Shown here piece after piece: positions 39,468 through 39,495 of a stretch of DNA of 39,495 nucleotides. The translations under genes and the position numbers were made by a program. Numbering within the stretch: position 1 is the first letter of the stretch; each line of letters begins with the position of its first letter. This stretch comes from Oscillospiraceae bacterium (GTDB taxonomy: Bacteria; Bacillota; Clostridia; Oscillospirales; Acutalibacteraceae). The notes under the pieces are model-generated. The model made no database searches and was not told the origin of the DNA. It was given only the letters and a program-made list of their open reading frames with translations. The stretch lies in assembly GCA_022508845.1 (NCBI GenBank), contig JAFLUL010000011.1, positions 1 to 39,495 of the forward strand. The letters are read 5' to 3'.

Positions 39468-39495
39468 GATTACGCCATCGCCGTTGCCCGCAGGG

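Overview
The window looks like a low-to-mid GC Firmicutes/Clostridia chromosome segment (lineage inferred from gene content and order, not verified). About 24.7 kb of co-directional minus-strand genes carries housekeeping functions: nth, secA, CPBP protease, TrmH-type methyltransferase, dprA, topA, trmFO, rnc, Elp3-like radical SAM, smc, ftsY, rdgB, yhbY, nadD-yqeK fusion, rsfS, alpha/beta hydrolase, membrane Mur ligase, ddl, walJ-like MBL, rlmH. Plus-strand genes flank it: a heterodimeric ABC exporter, secreted proteins, trmN6-like, rsmI, xth, a GH2-like protein, a membrane protein and lexA. Both edges carry surface genes on the minus strand: a truncated collagen-like GXY protein missing from the ORF track, and a large secreted BspA-like LRR / metzincin / dockerin protein. 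Items most worth a second look: (i) a dispersed family of intergenic inverted elements with tandem 7-nt arms (GAGTTTA/GAGTTCA-like) around a conserved AAAATCGCAA(G)CGATTTTT core; (ii) a 139-bp MITE-like element whose inverted repeat supplies the last codons and stop of a radical SAM gene; (iii) a GH2 beta-galactosidase-like protein that appears to have lost its catalytic motifs; (iv) an LRR-metzincin-dockerin protein; (v) an FtsY with a long acidic C-terminal tail ending in a basic/hydrophobic motif; (vi) a ddl / membrane-anchored MurF-like / alpha-beta hydrolase cassette; (vii) a hairpin that buries the Shine-Dalgarno of a membrane protein gene. All calls come from reading the sequence; no database search was run.
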